This document shows, piece after piece, positions 17,780 to 29,129 of a stretch of DNA of 64,000 nt; the stretch's first letter is position 1, and every line of letters begins with the position of its first letter. The stretch lies in assembly GCF_009832905.1 (NCBI RefSeq), contig NZ_CP047135.1, positions 2,830,001 through 2,894,000 of the forward strand, read 5' to 3'. The notes under the pieces are model-generated. The model saw nothing but the letters and a program-made list of their open reading frames with translations, was not told the DNA's origin and did not search any database. The stretch comes from Stenotrophomonas sp. 364 (lineage in GTDB: Bacteria > Pseudomonadota > Gammaproteobacteria > Xanthomonadales > Xanthomonadaceae). The translations under genes were made by a program, and so were the position numbers.

Positions 17780-18715
17780 TCATTTCAGCTTGATCTCACG
17801 CAAACGCTCTTCCAGGAAACCATGCGCCGTAATCGGCTCCGGATAGCGGCTCGGGTTTTCCGGCGTGATGCAGGTCGGCAGCACATCGATCAGGAAGTCC
17901 GGGTTCGGGTGCAGGAAGAACGGCACCGAATAGCGCGGCTGGCGCGCCTGCTCGCCCGGAGGATTGACCACCCGGTGGATCGTCGACGGATACACATGGT
18001 TGGTCAGACGCTGCAGCATGTCGCCGATGTTCACCACGATCGTGTCCGCGTCCGAGGTGAACGGCACCCACTTGCCCTCGTGCGACTGCACCTCCAGCCC
18101 CGCCGCGCTCGCGCCCACCAGCAGCGTGATGAAGTTGATGTCGCCGTGTGCACCGGCGCGCACGTTCGGAATGTTCTCGGCGGTGATCGGCGGGTAGTGG
18201 ATCGGGCGCAGGATCGAATTGCCGTTGTTGGTCTTGTCCGCGAAGAAATCTTCCGGCAGCCCGATGTGCAGCGCCAGCGCCGACAGCACCCGCGAACCCA
18301 GCTGGTCCAGCGCCTGGTACAGCGCATAGCCACGCTCGCGGAAGTTCGGCACCTCGGCCGGCCACAGGTTCGGGGCCATCACATCACGGTACTTCGAGTC
18401 GTCCGGGATCTCCCGGCCGATGTGCCAGAACTCCTTCAGATCGAAGTGCTGCGAGCCCTTGGCCGTCTCCACCCCGAAGGCCGTGTAGCCGCGCGCCCCG
18501 CCACTGCCCGGCACGTGGTACTGGCGCTTGGTCTCTTCCGGCAGTGCGAAGAACGCCTTGAACACCTCGTAGGCGGCGTCGATGTCGGCCTGCGGGATGC
18601 CGTGGTTGCGGATACCTGCGAATCCCCATTCGCGGTAGGCCGCGCCCAGCTCGGCAACGAAGGCGTCGCGGTCACTGTCGAAACGGGTGATGTCGAGGGT
18701 CGGGATCTGGCTCAC
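17780..18715 (-). CDS. isopenicillin N synthase-like 2-oxoglutarate/Fe(II) oxygenase
   Basis: Non-heme iron dioxygenase of the isopenicillin N synthase superfamily, 311 residues. The N-terminal DIOX_N-type region includes GFAGIRNHGIP. The double-stranded beta-helix core carries the iron ligands His190 and Asp192 (GAHGDINF) and His247 (STIHRVV), with Arg261 (RYSVPFF) for the co-substrate carboxylate. The start is GTG at 18715 with AGGA 6 nt upstream; the frame stays open far upstream but has no protein-like content there. It diverges from the YejM-like gene and has no biosynthetic neighbours, so the substrate is unknown. Confidence 0.85.
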   Translation of the reverse strand: MSQIPTLDITRFDSDRDAFVAELGAAYREWGFAGIRNHGIPQADIDAAYEVFKAFFALPEETKRQYHVPGSGGARGYTAFGVETAKGSQHFDLKEFWHIGREIPDDSKYRDVMAPNLWPAEVPNFRERGYALYQALDQLGSRVLSALALHIGLPEDFFADKTNNGNSILRPIHYPPITAENIPNVRAGAHGDINFITLLVGASAAGLEVQSHEGKWVPFTSDADTIVVNIGDMLQRLTNHVYPSTIHRVVNPPGEQARQPRYSVPFFLHPNPDFLIDVLPTCITPENPSRYPEPITAHGFLEERLREIKLK

Positions 18716-18913
18716 AGCGGTTCCTGGCTTGTTCGGATGGGTCGCAGGCCATCTCGGTGGCCCGGCTGAACATTGTGCCAGATCCGCCACCCGGCACTGC
18801 CGACACAAAGATACAAACCGATACAATGCGCCCGCCCCGTTGCCTTGAGCGGGGTGCCGACGCAGCCGCCGCCACGTCCCCGCCTCCCTTCCACTGCGCC
18901 GCCGACCCGCTCC

Positions 18914-20779
18914 ATGTCCCTTTCCCTGCCCGCCTTCGCCCCCTCCCCGTCCACGCGCTGGCAGCGCCTGGCCTGGCTGAGCCTGTTCACCGCCCTCAAT
19001 GCCGGCGCCGCGATCCTCATCGCACTGGGCAACACCCCGCTGGGCGACAACCCCGGTGGCGGGCTTGGGCTGGCCTACCTCGGCATCGCCCTGCCCGGCC
19101 ATTTCCTTGCACTTGGCGCAGGGGTATCGCTGCTGCCGCTGCTGCTGGGCCTGTGGCTGCGCGGGCCACGGCCCCTGCTGGTCAGCGCGGTGGTCCTGCA
19201 GACCCTGTGGCTGTGCCTGCTGCTGGTCGATGCCAAGGTGTTTGCCCTGTATCGCTTCCACCTCAATGCCATGGTGCTCAACATGGTGTTCGGCGGCGCA
19301 CTGCAGGACCAGGTCGCACTGTCCTGGCAGACCTGGCTGCAGGTGGCGGCCGTGCTGGCCGCCGTGGTCGTGGCCGAAGTGCTGCTGGCCTGGGCCTGCT
19401 GGCGGCTCGTGCCCGTCGCGGCACAGCGCCGCCCGCTGCTGCTGGCCTGGGCCGCCGGCCTGGTCCTGATGACCTGCGGCCAGGTCGCTACCGCCTACTA
19501 CGACGCGCGCGGCGAACGCGCGGTGACCAGCCAGTGGGCGTACCTGCCGTGGGCGCAGCCGATCACCGCCAAGCGCCACATGCACCGACTCGGCGTGCAG
19601 AGCCTGCCCCAGGCGAGCCTGCCCGACCCGCGCCACAGCCAGCTGCAGTACCCGCTGCACCCATTGCGCTGCCAGAGCAACGTGCAGCCCAACGTGCTGG
19701 TGGTGGTGATGGAATCGCTGCGCCATGACGCACTCGATGCCACCACCATGCCCAACACCTGGGCACTGGCCGCGCAGTCGGAGCATTTCACCGCCCACTA
19801 CAGCAGCGGCAATGCCACCCGCTACGGCCTGTTCGGGCTGCTGTACGGGCTGCCCGGCGGCTACTGGGACAGCATGCTCAGCGAACAGCGCGGTTCGCAG
19901 CTGTTCGACGTGCTCCAGCAACAGGGGTACGACCTGCATCTGTACGGCAGCGCGCCGCTGCACAGCCCGGAATTCGACCGCACCGCGTTTGCCCAGGTGC
20001 GCGATCAGCTGCACACGGCGCCGTCGGCACTGCCGGTGGCGGCGCGTGACCGACACATCATCGACGCACTGCGCGCCGACATTACCCGGCCGGGCAACGG
20101 CCGCTGGTTCGGGTTTGCGTTCCTGGACAGCACCCACGCACCCTACCACCTGCCCAAGGACTACCCCCCGCTGGCCACGCCGATGGCGAGCCACATCGAC
20201 TTCCTTGCGCTGGACGAGGACCACGTGCCGGTACCGGAACTCAACCGCTACCGCACCGCCGTGCACTACGCCGATGGTTTGCTCGGCGAGCTGCTGCAGA
20301 CCCTGCGCGACAGCGGCCAGGCCGACAACACCATCGTGCTGGTGACCGGTGACCATGCCGAGGAATTCAACGACCTTGGCCTGAACTACTGGGGCCACAA
20401 CGGCAATTTCTCCGACTACCAGATGCGCGTGCCGTTCGTGCTGCACTGGCCCGGCCGCACGCCCGCCCGGCACACCGGCAGCACCAGTCACGAGGACTGG
20501 GTGCCCACCCTGATGCGTCACGGCCTGGGCTGCGAGAACGCGCTGGCTGATTTCAGTACCGGCCGCGACCTGTTCGACCCGGTGCCGGCCGACCGTGCAC
20601 TGCTCGTGGAAAGCTGGTCGCAGCGCGGCATCCGCCAGGGCGACCGCACCTACGTGTTCGACAAGTTCGGCAACGCCACCACCCTGGACCGCCAGTACCT
20701 GCCGGTCCCCGACCAGCAACCCGATGCCGCTGCGGTACGCGCGGCATGGGACGCGCTCACCCATTTCCGCCGGCAATGA
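18914..20779 (+). CDS. YejM/PbgA-like inner-membrane sulfatase-fold protein
   Basis: About 622 residues. The N-terminal fifth holds roughly five hydrophobic helices, followed by a periplasmic alkaline-phosphatase/sulfatase-fold domain. The domain starts at NVLVVVMESLRHDALD and has a SSGNATRYGLFGLLYG segment and a late motif GDHAEEF...GHNGNFSDYQMRVPF. This layout is that of YejM (PbgA, LapC), which in enterobacteria senses periplasmic LPS and controls LpxC proteolysis. Whether the fold is catalytic here is not clear. ATG at 18914 is chosen to begin just before the first helix; no strong ribosome site is seen. It heads a three-gene operon. Confidence 0.78.
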   Translation: MSLSLPAFAPSPSTRWQRLAWLSLFTALNAGAAILIALGNTPLGDNPGGGLGLAYLGIALPGHFLALGAGVSLLPLLLGLWLRGPRPLLVSAVVLQTLWLCLLLVDAKVFALYRFHLNAMVLNMVFGGALQDQVALSWQTWLQVAAVLAAVVVAEVLLAWACWRLVPVAAQRRPLLLAWAAGLVLMTCGQVATAYYDARGERAVTSQWAYLPWAQPITAKRHMHRLGVQSLPQASLPDPRHSQLQYPLHPLRCQSNVQPNVLVVVMESLRHDALDATTMPNTWALAAQSEHFTAHYSSGNATRYGLFGLLYGLPGGYWDSMLSEQRGSQLFDVLQQQGYDLHLYGSAPLHSPEFDRTAFAQVRDQLHTAPSALPVAARDRHIIDALRADITRPGNGRWFGFAFLDSTHAPYHLPKDYPPLATPMASHIDFLALDEDHVPVPELNRYRTAVHYADGLLGELLQTLRDSGQADNTIVLVTGDHAEEFNDLGLNYWGHNGNFSDYQMRVPFVLHWPGRTPARHTGSTSHEDWVPTLMRHGLGCENALADFSTGRDLFDPVPADRALLVESWSQRGIRQGDRTYVFDKFGNATTLDRQYLPVPDQQPDAAAVRAAWDALTHFRRQ

Positions 20780-20810
20780 CCCGGCCGCTCCCCGCCTGGA
20801 ACGTTCATCG

Positions 20811-21977
20811 ATGAACACCCCTTCCAACACCCCGCCCCTGAAGATCCTGCACACGGAGGCCGCCAAGGGATTCGGCGGACAGGAGATCTACATCTACCGC
20901 CACATGCTGGCCATGCGCGAGCGTGGCCATGACGTGTCGCTGCTGTGCCAACCCGGTGCCCGCCTGGGCGCCATCGCACGCGAGGCCGGCTTCACCGTCC
21001 ATGATCTGAAAATGGGCGGTCTGCTGCGCCTGCTGCGCGGGATCTGGTCGGTGCGGCGGCTGGTGCGCCGCCATGGCTTCGATGTGGTCAATACCACCAG
21101 CCGCCGCGACAGCCTGATCGCCGCCGCCGGCGCGCGGCTGGGGCGCACGCCGCTGGTGGTGCGCTCGCGCCATCTGATGAGCCCGGTCAACTCGTTGCTG
21201 ACCTACACCGGCCTGCCGCACCGGGTGATGACGGTGAGCAGCTTCGTCAAGCAGCTGCTGGTGGCGCGCGGGGTGGACGACCGCCACGTGGGCATCGTGC
21301 CGCCGATCGCGGTGCCGCCGGAGTGGTCGAAGACCGACTGCGATGACCCCTGGCAATGCGTTCAGGACACCCGTGCCGAGGTACGCCGCGAGCTGGGCTT
21401 TGCCGACGACCAGATCGTGGTCGGCTGCGTGGCGGTACTGCGCGAACCCAAGGGCCACGTGGACCTGCTGCGCGCGATTGCCCCGCTGTGCCGCCAGCAC
21501 CCCAACCTGCAGCTGGTGATTGTCGGCGACGGCCAGCCGGTGATGGGCCGGCTGGAGGCGCTGCGCAGCGAACTGGGCGTTGCCGCGCAGGTCCACCTGC
21601 TCGGCTACCGGCCCGATGCGTGCCGCCTGATGGCCGGCTTCGACATCTTCGCCCTGGCCACGCACAAGGAAGCGGCCGGCACGGTGTTCCTGGAGGCGGC
21701 GCACGTGGGCCTGCCGGTGGTGGCCACGCGCGTGGGCGGGGTGCCGGAAATGGTGCTGGAAGGCAGCAATGCTATTCTCGCCCCATTGGGCGACCAGGCG
21801 GCCCTGACCCAGGCATTGCAGACCCTGGTTGAAGATTCCGCGCAGCGCCGGCGCATGGGCCGTGCCGGCTGGGAATGGATGCGCAGCGCGCAGCGCTTCA
21901 CCCCCTCGGGGCATACCGAAGCGACCGAACACTATTACCACCAGTGGTTGAAGGAACTGGGCCATGGCCAACGCTAG
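20811..21977 (+). CDS. GT4-family glycosyltransferase
   Basis: Predicted GT-B fold glycosyltransferase of 388 residues. The N-terminal acceptor domain begins with KILHTEAAKGFGGQEIYIYR. The C-terminal donor domain has VGCVAVLREPKGHVDLLRA, IVGDGQP and the E-x7-E region EAAGTVFLEAAHVGLPVVAT, typical of group 1 transferases. It starts 31 nt after the YejM-like gene and overlaps the deacetylase gene by 14 nt. The pairing suggests synthesis of an envelope glycan whose sugars are then deacetylated. Donor and acceptor cannot be told. Confidence 0.85.
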   Translation: MNTPSNTPPLKILHTEAAKGFGGQEIYIYRHMLAMRERGHDVSLLCQPGARLGAIAREAGFTVHDLKMGGLLRLLRGIWSVRRLVRRHGFDVVNTTSRRDSLIAAAGARLGRTPLVVRSRHLMSPVNSLLTYTGLPHRVMTVSSFVKQLLVARGVDDRHVGIVPPIAVPPEWSKTDCDDPWQCVQDTRAEVRRELGFADDQIVVGCVAVLREPKGHVDLLRAIAPLCRQHPNLQLVIVGDGQPVMGRLEALRSELGVAAQVHLLGYRPDACRLMAGFDIFALATHKEAAGTVFLEAAHVGLPVVATRVGGVPEMVLEGSNAILAPLGDQAALTQALQTLVEDSAQRRRMGRAGWEWMRSAQRFTPSGHTEATEHYYHQWLKELGHGQR

Positions 21978-22818
21978 ATCCGTGCCGGTATTGATGCACC
22001 ACCACGTGTCGCCGTCGCCGGGAATGATCACGGTGTCGCCGGAGAATTTCGAAAGCCAGATCGCGTGGCTGGCCAACAACGGCTGGACCTCGCTGACGCT
22101 GGCGCAGTACGCCGACTTCCTGGCCGGCAAGCCGGTCCCCCGCAAGTCGATCGTGATCACCTTCGACGACGGCTACCTGGACAACTGGGTGTACGCGCAC
22201 CCGATCCTGCTCAAGTACGGCATGCACGCGGTGGTCTTCGTGGTCACCGGCTGGATGGGCGAAGGCCCGGTCCGCCCGCACGCCGGGCAGCCGGGCGTGA
22301 CGCTGCCACCCACGCCGGACCATCGCGGGTGCGAAGCGGCGATCCTGCGGGACGACCGCACCGATGACGTGATGATGCGCTGGAGCGAGGCGCGCGCGAT
22401 GATCGCGGCCGGCACCTTTGAAGTGCATTGCCACACCCACTCGCATACGCGCTGGCTGAAGCAGGACATCACCCGCGAGCAGAAGTGCGAGGGCATCACC
22501 CGCGACCTGTCGATGGCGCGGCTGGTGCTGCAGCAGCAGCTGGGTGAGGTGTCGGACACGCTGTGCTGGCCCTACGGCGATTTCGACGCGGACTACCTGC
22601 CGATCGCGCGGGCACAGGGCTTCAAGTACCTGCACACCACGCACCCGTTCGGGCGCAACGTGGTGGGCGGCGATCCGGAGCACATTTACCGCTTCGCGAT
22701 CCGCAACCGTCCGGCCAGCTGGCTGCGCAAGCGCATCGCGTGGAGTTACCACCCGTTGATCGCCCCGGTGTTCAACCGCTTCAAGGCGAAGCAGAAGAAG
22801 ATGGTGCCGGGGCCGTAA
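21964..22818 (+). CDS. polysaccharide deacetylase (NodB domain, CE4)
   Basis: 284 residues with a NodB homology domain. Motif 1 TFDDGYLDN supplies the catalytic base and metal Asp. Motif 2 is HCHTHSH with the two metal His, and motif 3 is CWPYGDFD. No signal peptide is visible, so it may act in the cytoplasm on a lipid-linked sugar or be a peripheral protein. The start lies inside the end of the glycosyltransferase gene. The C terminus is basic and includes KRIAWSYHPLIAPVFNRFKA. Confidence 0.87.
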   Translation: MANARSVPVLMHHHVSPSPGMITVSPENFESQIAWLANNGWTSLTLAQYADFLAGKPVPRKSIVITFDDGYLDNWVYAHPILLKYGMHAVVFVVTGWMGEGPVRPHAGQPGVTLPPTPDHRGCEAAILRDDRTDDVMMRWSEARAMIAAGTFEVHCHTHSHTRWLKQDITREQKCEGITRDLSMARLVLQQQLGEVSDTLCWPYGDFDADYLPIARAQGFKYLHTTHPFGRNVVGGDPEHIYRFAIRNRPASWLRKRIAWSYHPLIAPVFNRFKAKQKKMVPGP

Positions 22819-22844
22819 GGCCGCCGGGGCTGTCATGCCATCCG

Positions 22845-22935
22845 GTAGAGCCGACCGTTGGTCGGCTGCTCCAGCACGGTGCACATCAACGCAGCCTACC
22901 GACGGTGGAAAGGCCGACCAACGGTCGGCTCTACC
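22845..22935. repeat. inverted pair of GTAG-type (SMAG-like) REP dyads
   Basis: The first dyad runs GTAG then AGCCGACC, loop GTT, GGTCGGCT (22845-22867). The second runs GCCGACC, loop AAC, GGTCGGC then TCTACC (22913-22935), so the two are in opposite orientation. They fill the gap between the convergent deacetylase and glmM genes and may act as a transcription or mRNA-stability boundary. Confidence 0.8.
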
Positions 22936-22950
22936 ACGCGGTGGCCATTC

Positions 22951-24314
22951 TCAGGCGGCCGCCGCCTTCACCGCGCCGGACAGATGATCCAGCGTGGACT
23001 GCATCAGCTCGGCGGTATCGGCCTCGACGGTGACACGCACCACCGGCTCGGTGCCGGACGGACGCAGGAACGCGCGACCGCGACCCTGCACCGCCGCCTG
23101 CGCGGCGACCAGCGCGGCCTGCACTGTTTCGGCCTGCACGATGGCCTTGGCCGACACGTCGCCCAGCCGCACGTTCACGGTCTTCTGCGGCACCCGGCTC
23201 AGGTCCTGCAGCGAGGCGCGCAGCGTGCGGCCTTCGCGGCGCAGCACTTCCAGCACCTGCAGCGCGCTGACGATTGCATCGCCGGTGGTGGCACGGTCCA
23301 GGCACAACAGGTGGCCGGAGGCTTCGCCGCCCAGCACGCCGCCGCCTTCGACCAGCGCCTGGTGGACGTAGCGGTCGCCCACGTTGCTGCGCACGAACGG
23401 CAGGCCGAGGCGCTCCAGCGCCTGTTCCAGGCCGAAGTTGGTCATCAGCGTGCCAACCACCGGGCCACGCAGGCGACCATTGCGCTGCCAGGACGCGGCC
23501 AGCACGTACAGCAGATCGTCGCCGTCGACCGGGTTGCCCTGATCGTCGGCCATCAGCACGCGGTCGCCATCGCCGTCGAAGGCGATGCCCAGATCGGCCC
23601 CGACTTCACGCACCTTTTTGGCGAGGTTGTCGATGTGCATCGAGCCCACGCCATCGTTGATGTTTACCCCGTTGGGTTCGGCACCGATGGTGACCACCTC
23701 CGCGCCCAACTCGCGGAACAGCAGCGGGGCGATGTGGTAGGTCGCGCCGTGCGCGCAGTCGAGCACGATCTTCAGTCCGCGCAGGTCGAAGCTGCGCGGC
23801 ACGCTGGCCTTGCAGAACTCGATGTAGCGGCCCACCGCATCGCGCGCGCGCATGGCCTTGCCAAGGCGGTCGGATTCGGCAGTGGTGAAGTCGCTGTCCA
23901 GCGCCGCTTCCAGCGCCAGTTCGGTGGCGTCGTCGAGCTTTTCGCCATCGGCGGAGAAGAACTTGATGCCGTTGTCGTAATGCGGGTTGTGCGAGGCGCT
24001 GATGACGATGCCGGCGTCTGCGCCCAGGGTGCGGGTGAGGAACGCCACCGCGGGGGTCGGCATCGGGCCGAGCAGCTGCACGTCCACGCCGCCGGCGACC
24101 AGGCCCGCTTCCAGCGCGGCTTCGAACATGTAGCCAGAAATGCGCGTGTCCTTGCCGATCACCACCACCGGGCGGTGCCCGGGGCGGTGGCCATTACGCT
24201 CGGTCAGCACGCGGCCGAGCGCGTTGCCCAGGCGCAGCACGAAGTCGGCGGAGATCACCCCTTGGCCCACGCGGCCACGGATGCCGTCGGTGCCGAAATA
24301 CCGGCGCGCACCCA

Positions 24315-24315
<1 letters not shown>
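22951..24315 (-). CDS. glmM: phosphoglucosamine mutase
   Basis: Cytosolic enzyme converting glucosamine 6-phosphate to glucosamine 1-phosphate for peptidoglycan and LPS precursors, 454 residues. The phosphoserine loop [16 protein letters not shown] has the active serine at residue 108. The metal loop is FDGDGDRV, and the C-terminal phosphate-binding motif reads [11 protein letters not shown]. It overlaps the accD stop by 1 nt (TGATG), so the two are translationally coupled. Confidence 0.97.
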
Positions 24316-25199
<884 letters not shown>

Positions 25200-25340
25200 G
25201 CGGGATGCTACTTCCGTTCAGGGCGGCCCGAAGGCCGCAAAGGCGGACAGTCTAGCTCAGGCCCTCCCCACCCGTGCACCCCCTGCCGGGTGCGGCGGCG
25301 GACGGTAAAACCGTGCTGTGACGTATGTTTACGTGCCGAC

Positions 25341-25408
25341 CCGTAGCGCCGAGCTCTGCCCGGCGATGGTGCCGAGGTGCAAATGCCGGGCAGAGCCCGG
25401 CACTACGG
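25341..25408. repeat. paired GTAG element forming a 24-bp inverted repeat
   Basis: The left arm 25341-25364 starts with CCGTAG. The right arm 25385-25408 ends with CTACGG. They match in 22 of 24 positions around a 20-nt spacer, and each arm itself contains a smaller GCCGGGC-type palindrome. It lies between accD and trpA, 12 bp downstream of the trpA stop, and may end or stabilise the trpBA message. Confidence 0.8.
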
Positions 25409-25419
25409 ATGGGCTTGCT

Positions 25420-26235
25420 TCAGGTTCCGCTATCCAATGCCTGGCGCAGCGGCGGGAGGAAAGACGTTGCGGTCTGTGCGGCGGTGGCTGCATCGGCCGC
25501 TTCACCCAGTGCGGCGACCAGGGCGCTGCCGACCACGACGCCGTCCGCTTCGATGGCCATGGCGGCGGCGCTGGCCGCGTCCTTGATGCCGAAGCCGGCC
25601 ACCACGGGGACGGTGGAGCGGCTGCGCAGGTCGCGCAGGCGGGCACTGGCGGCGCTGCTGTCAAGGCGTTCGGACGCACCGGTGACGCCTGCGAAGCTGA
25701 CGTAGTAGAGGTAGCCCTGGGCCATGGCCGACAGGGTGTCCAGCCGGGTGTCGGCGGTGGTCGGAGAAGCCAGCAGGATCAGGGCCAGGCCGGCGGCGGT
25801 GAAGATGGCGCGCGTTTCGGCGGCCTCTTCCGGCGGCAGGTCGACCAGCAGCACGCCGTCCACGCCTGCGGCGATGGCCGCGTCGGCGAAGCGGGCCGTA
25901 CCGTGGATCTCCACCGGGTTCAGATAACCCATCAGCACCACCGGGGTGGTGGCGTCGTCACGGCGGAAGGCGGCCACGGTTTCCAGCACGTAGCGCAGCC
26001 CTGCCCCACGCGCCAGCGCGCGCTCGGAGCTGCGCTGGATGGTGGGGCCGTCGGCCATCGGGTCGGAGAACGGCACGCCCAGTTCGATCACGTCCGCGCC
26101 GGCGGCGGCGAGTGCGTGCATTACCGGCACGGTGGCGTCCAGGCCCGGATCACCGGCGGTGATGAAGGGAATCAGCGCCTTGCGGCCATCGGCGCGCAGG
26201 CGGGCAAAACAGGCATCGATACGGTCCACGGACAT
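25420..26235 (-). CDS. trpA: tryptophan synthase alpha chain
   Basis: TIM-barrel subunit that cleaves indole-3-glycerol phosphate and passes indole to TrpB, 271 residues. Catalytic Glu51 and Asp62 are in ELGVPFSDPMADGP. Later motifs include VDLPPEEA and VSFAGVTGA, and the phosphate site GFGI and GSAL. ATG at 26235 is chosen over an in-frame TTG (26253) because AAGGA lies 10 nt upstream of the ATG. It follows the lipoprotein gene with a TGAAATG junction. Confidence 0.97.
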   Translation of the reverse strand: MSVDRIDACFARLRADGRKALIPFITAGDPGLDATVPVMHALAAAGADVIELGVPFSDPMADGPTIQRSSERALARGAGLRYVLETVAAFRRDDATTPVVLMGYLNPVEIHGTARFADAAIAAGVDGVLLVDLPPEEAAETRAIFTAAGLALILLASPTTADTRLDTLSAMAQGYLYYVSFAGVTGASERLDSSAASARLRDLRSRSTVPVVAGFGIKDAASAAAMAIEADGVVVGSALVAALGEAADAATAAQTATSFLPPLRQALDSGT

Positions 26236-26236
26236 T

Positions 26237-26922
26237 TCAGGCACATCCTTCAATCAGTTCAACGGCGCCGCTGGCGCCCCAGTACAGCGTCGAAATCACC
26301 CCGTCGAAGATCTCCAGCCGGATCGCCAGATCCGAGCCAGGGTCCTGCCAGGTCAGGTATTGGCCCGTTTCAGGGTCGTAGGCATGCGGCTGCGCAAGGC
26401 TGCCCTTGGGCAGGCGCTTGAGCGCGGCGTCACGCGTCATGCCCAGGCGCAGCCCGAACGGGCCCGCCTGGGTGATGGTTTCATCGGTGCCGTCCAGCGG
26501 CGCCAGTTCGAAGCGCTGCACGTGGTCGTCGTCGACCATCATCGAGATGCCCTCGGGCAGGCTGCCGCGCTCGTAATACTCGCAGCTGCCGGCCTGCCCG
26601 CCTTCGCTCAGACCAGCCGAATGCCAGGTGGCATCGGCATCGGCGGCGGTGAAGCGCTGGCCGATGACGATGTCGCCGGCATGGTCCAAGGCAACGGACA
26701 CCACGGCGGGCGCCGGGACCGCATCGGGGGCCGGGGCCGGCGGTTCCGGCTCATCCTCGATCGGGCGGTTGGCCACGTCGTCATCGTTGCTCGCCGGTAC
26801 CTGCGCCGGTGCGATGGCCGCCGGCGACGCCGGCGCCGCGGGCAGCAGCGGCGGGTCCGGCGGGGTGCAGGCGGTCAGACCGACCACGATCAGCAGCGCA
26901 CTTCCCTGGCGCAGCAGTGGGT

Positions 26923-26926
<4 letters not shown>
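26237..26926 (-). CDS. predicted lipoprotein encoded between trpB and trpA
   Basis: 229 residues; I recognise no family. An N-terminal lipoprotein signal is visible: a basic residue at position 6, a hydrophobic core, and lipobox LTAC with the lipidated Cys at residue 20. A Pro/Ala-rich linker (about 22-78) follows, then a compact C-terminal domain with four cysteines in the mature part or fewer, including GSCEYY and the final EGCA, which could form a disulfide. The start is GTG, overlapping the trpB stop as GTGA, and the stop lies 1 nt before the trpA ATG. It is therefore co-translated with tryptophan synthase without any obvious functional link. Confidence 0.75.
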
Positions 26927-28140
<1,214 letters not shown>

Positions 28141-28182
28141 GGCGCGACAACCGATGGAGACAGGAGGCCAATTTAACGCACA

Positions 28183-28204
28183 TGTCATGACAGGAATATC
28201 GATA
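28183..28204. promoter_or_regulatory. palindromes between trpB and the LysR gene
   Basis: Within the 95-bp divergent promoter region, TGTCATGACA (28183-28192) is a perfect 10-bp palindrome. TATCGATA (28197-28204) is a second perfect palindrome 4 bp further on, in a locally AT-rich stretch. Position and symmetry fit an operator for the adjacent regulator. The classical T-N11-A LysR box is not clearly better than these. Confidence 0.45.
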
Positions 28205-28235
28205 ATATCTGCGACAACCCGTCAGGAAAACTCAC

Positions 28236-29129
28236 ATGAGCGACCTTCCCCTGCCGCCGCTCAACGCCCTGCGCAGTTTCGAGGCCGCCGCCCGCCTGGG
28301 TGGGGTGGGCCGTGCCGCGGAGGCCCTGCACGTCACCCATGGCGCGATCAGCCGCCAGCTGCGGGTGCTGGAGGATCACCTGGGCGTGGCCCTGTTTGAA
28401 CGCGACGGACGCGGGCTGCGCCTGACCCGGGCCGGGGCCGAGTTGCAGAGCGCCTGCGAGGGCGCGTTCGGGCAGATCCGCGAGGCCGTGGGCGCGCTCA
28501 AGCGCCAGCAGCGGCCCGACGCGCTGGTGCTGGGCTGCAGCGGCAGCATCCTGGCGCGCTGGATGATTCCGCACCTGCCGGCGCTGCAGCGCGACCTTCC
28601 GGCGCTGGCGCTGCATTGGTCGGCGCAGGACGGCAGTTTCACCGACGCCCAGCGCGGCCTGGATGCGGTGCTGCTGCTGGCCCAGCCACCGTGGCCGCGG
28701 GGTTGGCAGATGCGCGAACTGGCGCCGGAACGGGTGGGCGTGGTGGTCAGCCCGCAGCACCCGGCGGCGGCGCGGTTGCGCCAGCAGCCGCCGACCGCCC
28801 TGCTCGGGGAAGCGCTGCTGCATACCGCCTCGCGCCCGCAGGCGTGGCCGGCCTGGGCGTTGGCGCATGGGCTGGACCCAGCTCAGCTGCAAATGGGCAG
28901 CGGGTTCGAGCACCTGTACTACCTGCTGGAGGCAGCGGTGGCCGGGCTGGGCGTGGCGATCGCGCCCGAGCCGCTGGTGGCCGACGAGCTGGCCGCCGGC
29001 CGCCTGTTGGCGCCGTGGGGCTTTGGCGCCACCGGCGGGTTCTGGGTGCTGGCCACGCCCGACGGGGCGGTGGATGCTCGGGTGGACGTGCTGGCCGAGT
29101 GGCTGCAGCAGCAGTTGGCGGGGGCCTAG
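28236..29129 (+). CDS. LysR-type transcriptional regulator, TrpI-like by position
   Basis: 297 residues. The N-terminal winged helix-turn-helix covers about residues 5-65 (NALRSFEAAARLGGVGRAAE, then HVTHGAISRQLRVLEDHLG). It is followed by a periplasmic-binding-protein-like effector domain. AGGA lies 8 nt before the ATG. It is divergent from trpB with 95 bp between them, the arrangement of trpI-trpBA in pseudomonads, where indole-3-glycerol phosphate is the inducer. The function is inferred from position. The C-terminal domain is also GcvA-like in style, so other targets are possible. Confidence 0.82.
   Translation: MSDLPLPPLNALRSFEAAARLGGVGRAAEALHVTHGAISRQLRVLEDHLGVALFERDGRGLRLTRAGAELQSACEGAFGQIREAVGALKRQQRPDALVLGCSGSILARWMIPHLPALQRDLPALALHWSAQDGSFTDAQRGLDAVLLLAQPPWPRGWQMRELAPERVGVVVSPQHPAAARLRQQPPTALLGEALLHTASRPQAWPAWALAHGLDPAQLQMGSGFEHLYYLLEAAVAGLGVAIAPEPLVADELAAGRLLAPWGFGATGGFWVLATPDGAVDARVDVLAEWLQQQLAGA

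Noticed and set aside
18716..20866. Upstream extension of the oxygenase frame to more than 1000 codons
   Set aside because: The extension runs antisense through the YejM-like gene and has no protein-like composition. GTG at 18715 has a good ribosome site and gives the family length.
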